Assembly (NCBI GenBank): GCA_007751475.1
Contig: CP036434.1
Span: forward strand, 1,178,001 to 1,242,000
Source: Saltatorellus ferox
GTDB lineage: Bacteria; Planctomycetota; UBA1135; GCA-002686595
Reading direction: 5' to 3'
DNA: 64,000 bases
The notes under the pieces were generated by a model that was not told the origin of the DNA, did no database searches, and worked only from the letters and a program-made list of their open reading frames with translations. This document shows, piece by piece, positions 63,801 through 64,000 of this stretch. The first letter of the stretch is position 1. Every line of letters starts with the position of its first letter. The position numbers were made by a program, and so were the translations under genes.

Positions 63801-64000
63801 CGGCGCCGTACTCGATCATCTGGCCGCGCATCCGATGACGGCGCGGTTCTGGGCGCACAAGCTGGCGGAGCACTTCGTGGGGGCGCCCGCGCCCGAGGCG
63901 CTCGTCGAGGATCTGGCGGAGCGCTTTCTCGCGACCGGCGGGGATACGCGCGAGCTGCTGCGCTGCATCGCGGAGCATCCTGCCTTCTGGGCGGCGATGG
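60865..64000 (+). CDS. DUF1800-domain exported protein, truncated by the window end
   Basis: At least 1045 codons, open to the last base. Weak signal peptide (LHLFAGLPLSVCIVTPATA), then several Ig-like/CBM-like beta domains. One has EAEAALQRERPDEF-type residues near 220-360 and looks like a carbohydrate-binding module. A Met-rich linker occurs near 365-390, and a bacterial Ig-type domain near 650-745. From about 755 the DUF1800 domain starts (HLLNRMGLGPDPGELADVLL; RERFALFLDNHFSTW; NENLARELLELHTVGV, a hallmark). DUF1800 proteins are exported, typically partnered with DUF1501, and their role is unknown. The C-terminus and any DUF1501 partner lie outside the window. Confidence 0.88.
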   Translation, partial: MLHLFAGLPLSVCIVTPATADISFPAGEAVRLWVNRRQVIAIEAAGATEEDREWPVMSSDASLVVPLGTARILAGQRFGSLAVRALAAGGGELEVGGARVRFDARSLPEATSAQAAIPAFVAPAEGAVLSGKCAIGVEIATRPGVPTAETEPILDVPGIGEVRPSGRVASERGPEQRWVFEIDANAIPEGPQLLRVRMAGEERSGDGEESLFVRVVHSGGGIHVEAEAALQRERPDEFGGGHPPVSGDPLASGGAAVVLRGYQPTALAFIDVPEAGSWQVFATMRGRIGAGAFPSVSLSVDTDQPRLGSVRVVSESWQRLPIGLPIELEAGEHAIHLRLGNPVSEGRAEERHLYIDSVDLVVAPAMSTASGSMMGMEGAMASSMDASMMSGSSAGSPDEASGLLADGLWVGFHEVFDGLPMNGDLRIEGLTSWRGGDSLPAPRVDLLVDGEAVQTMQATEPIFEISRAELGPGEHTFQLRAEQIGGRVAVTPAQTLFVRGATGSPGPTRVLRFGMEDERWLATGALLQPAGEVSGSLELPADLEGWCELRIDARGPGAPHHGLVTVRVEGAPDDRGERPLLLTETLEIRDWWRERSIGELSLPAGSKRVVVEAEPQPDGAASERPSLYLRSLVLERLDARPKRDFSPPGVEILYPADGATVEAELDAVVADVFDDRRVATAELMVDGRSVAAFARVPSGAGYAVLPLLARDLAPGTHTLAVRVFDEARNEAESVSRTVTVRERNDGAAPGAFPRAVHLLNRMGLGPDPGELADVLLHGEAAWVESQFTVGVGHEVARGRALADLGGAIPYQAQQLALQIALTTDQPLRERFALFLDNHFSTWADKTGMTSEWGDHRRYQDVGLAPFGELLWTAMSSPVMLVYLDQQKSFRGRLNENLARELLELHTVGVNGGYDQADVTALAGLLCGLTVGEEAPPDGAGQYLSRVFRFAPDLADPAPQTVLGARFEAAEGDYTPFERFGAVLDHLAAHPMTARFWAHKLAEHFVGAPAPEALVEDLAERFLATGGDTRELLRCIAEHPAFWAAM

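Overview
The window comes from a high-GC bacterium, most likely a member of the Planctomycetota. This rests on gene content, not on a marker gene: two ECF sigma factors fused through a membrane helix to large extracytoplasmic beta-domains, many large exported proteins and lipoproteins of unknown function, sulfatase-superfamily, DUF1800 and carboxypeptidase-regulatory-like proteins, and IS200-type transposase traces. No rRNA, tRNA or CRISPR array was seen.

Layout. 0.1-2 kb: an acetaldehyde-type aldehyde dehydrogenase and its DUF779 partner behind a good sigma-54 promoter match. 2-11.7 kb: two class-C beta-lactamase-like hydrolases, a YdcZ-type membrane protein, a hybrid histidine kinase whose membrane sensor matches the plant/cyanobacterial ethylene receptor, thiol peroxidase, a sulfatase-superfamily protein and an esterase. 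11.8-12.4 kb: a small ORF, a striking triplicated palindrome and a possible gene remnant. 12.4-15.4 and 21.5-24.4 kb: the paralogous membrane-tethered ECF sigma factors. They bracket a complete trans-4-hydroxyproline catabolic cluster at 15.6-21.5 kb (deaminase, tandem-wHTH GntR regulator, alpha-ketoglutarate semialdehyde dehydrogenase, then divergently the 2-epimerase and a D-amino-acid oxidase), with an operator-like palindrome in the divergent promoter.

24.4-26.2 kb is a G-rich, compositionally odd segment with a Y1 (HUH) transposase. 26.2-32.3 kb holds an outer-membrane-type lipoprotein and two paralogous exported proteins flanking an NtrC-family sigma-54 activator; one paralog has a sigma-54 promoter match. 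32.5-38.8 kb: a DUF3293 protein, a BioY/alkyltransferase-like pair, two translationally coupled lipoproteins and several unknown exported proteins. One of the latter is separated from an in-frame signal peptide by two stop codons.

38.9-39.6 kb encodes methionine sulfoxide reductase A with an in-frame UGA exactly at the catalytic cysteine, followed by a plausible bacterial SECIS hairpin: a predicted selenoprotein, and the strongest finding here. 39.8-49.5 kb: a one-piece beta-propeller sensor kinase, a Sel1-repeat protein, an FG-GAP lipoprotein and a small membrane protein. 49.5-53.5 kb: a DinB-family protein, a lipoprotein, groEL/groES (GroEL ends in a His tail) and a single-domain response regulator with a near-consensus sigma-54 promoter. 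53.8-64 kb: a GT-C glycosyltransferase overlapping a cytochrome c, a membrane dipeptidase, a large exported unknown and a DUF1800 protein that runs off the window.

Two regulatory themes recur: sigma-54 control (three good promoter matches plus one activator) and sensing by ECF sigma factors anchored in the membrane.
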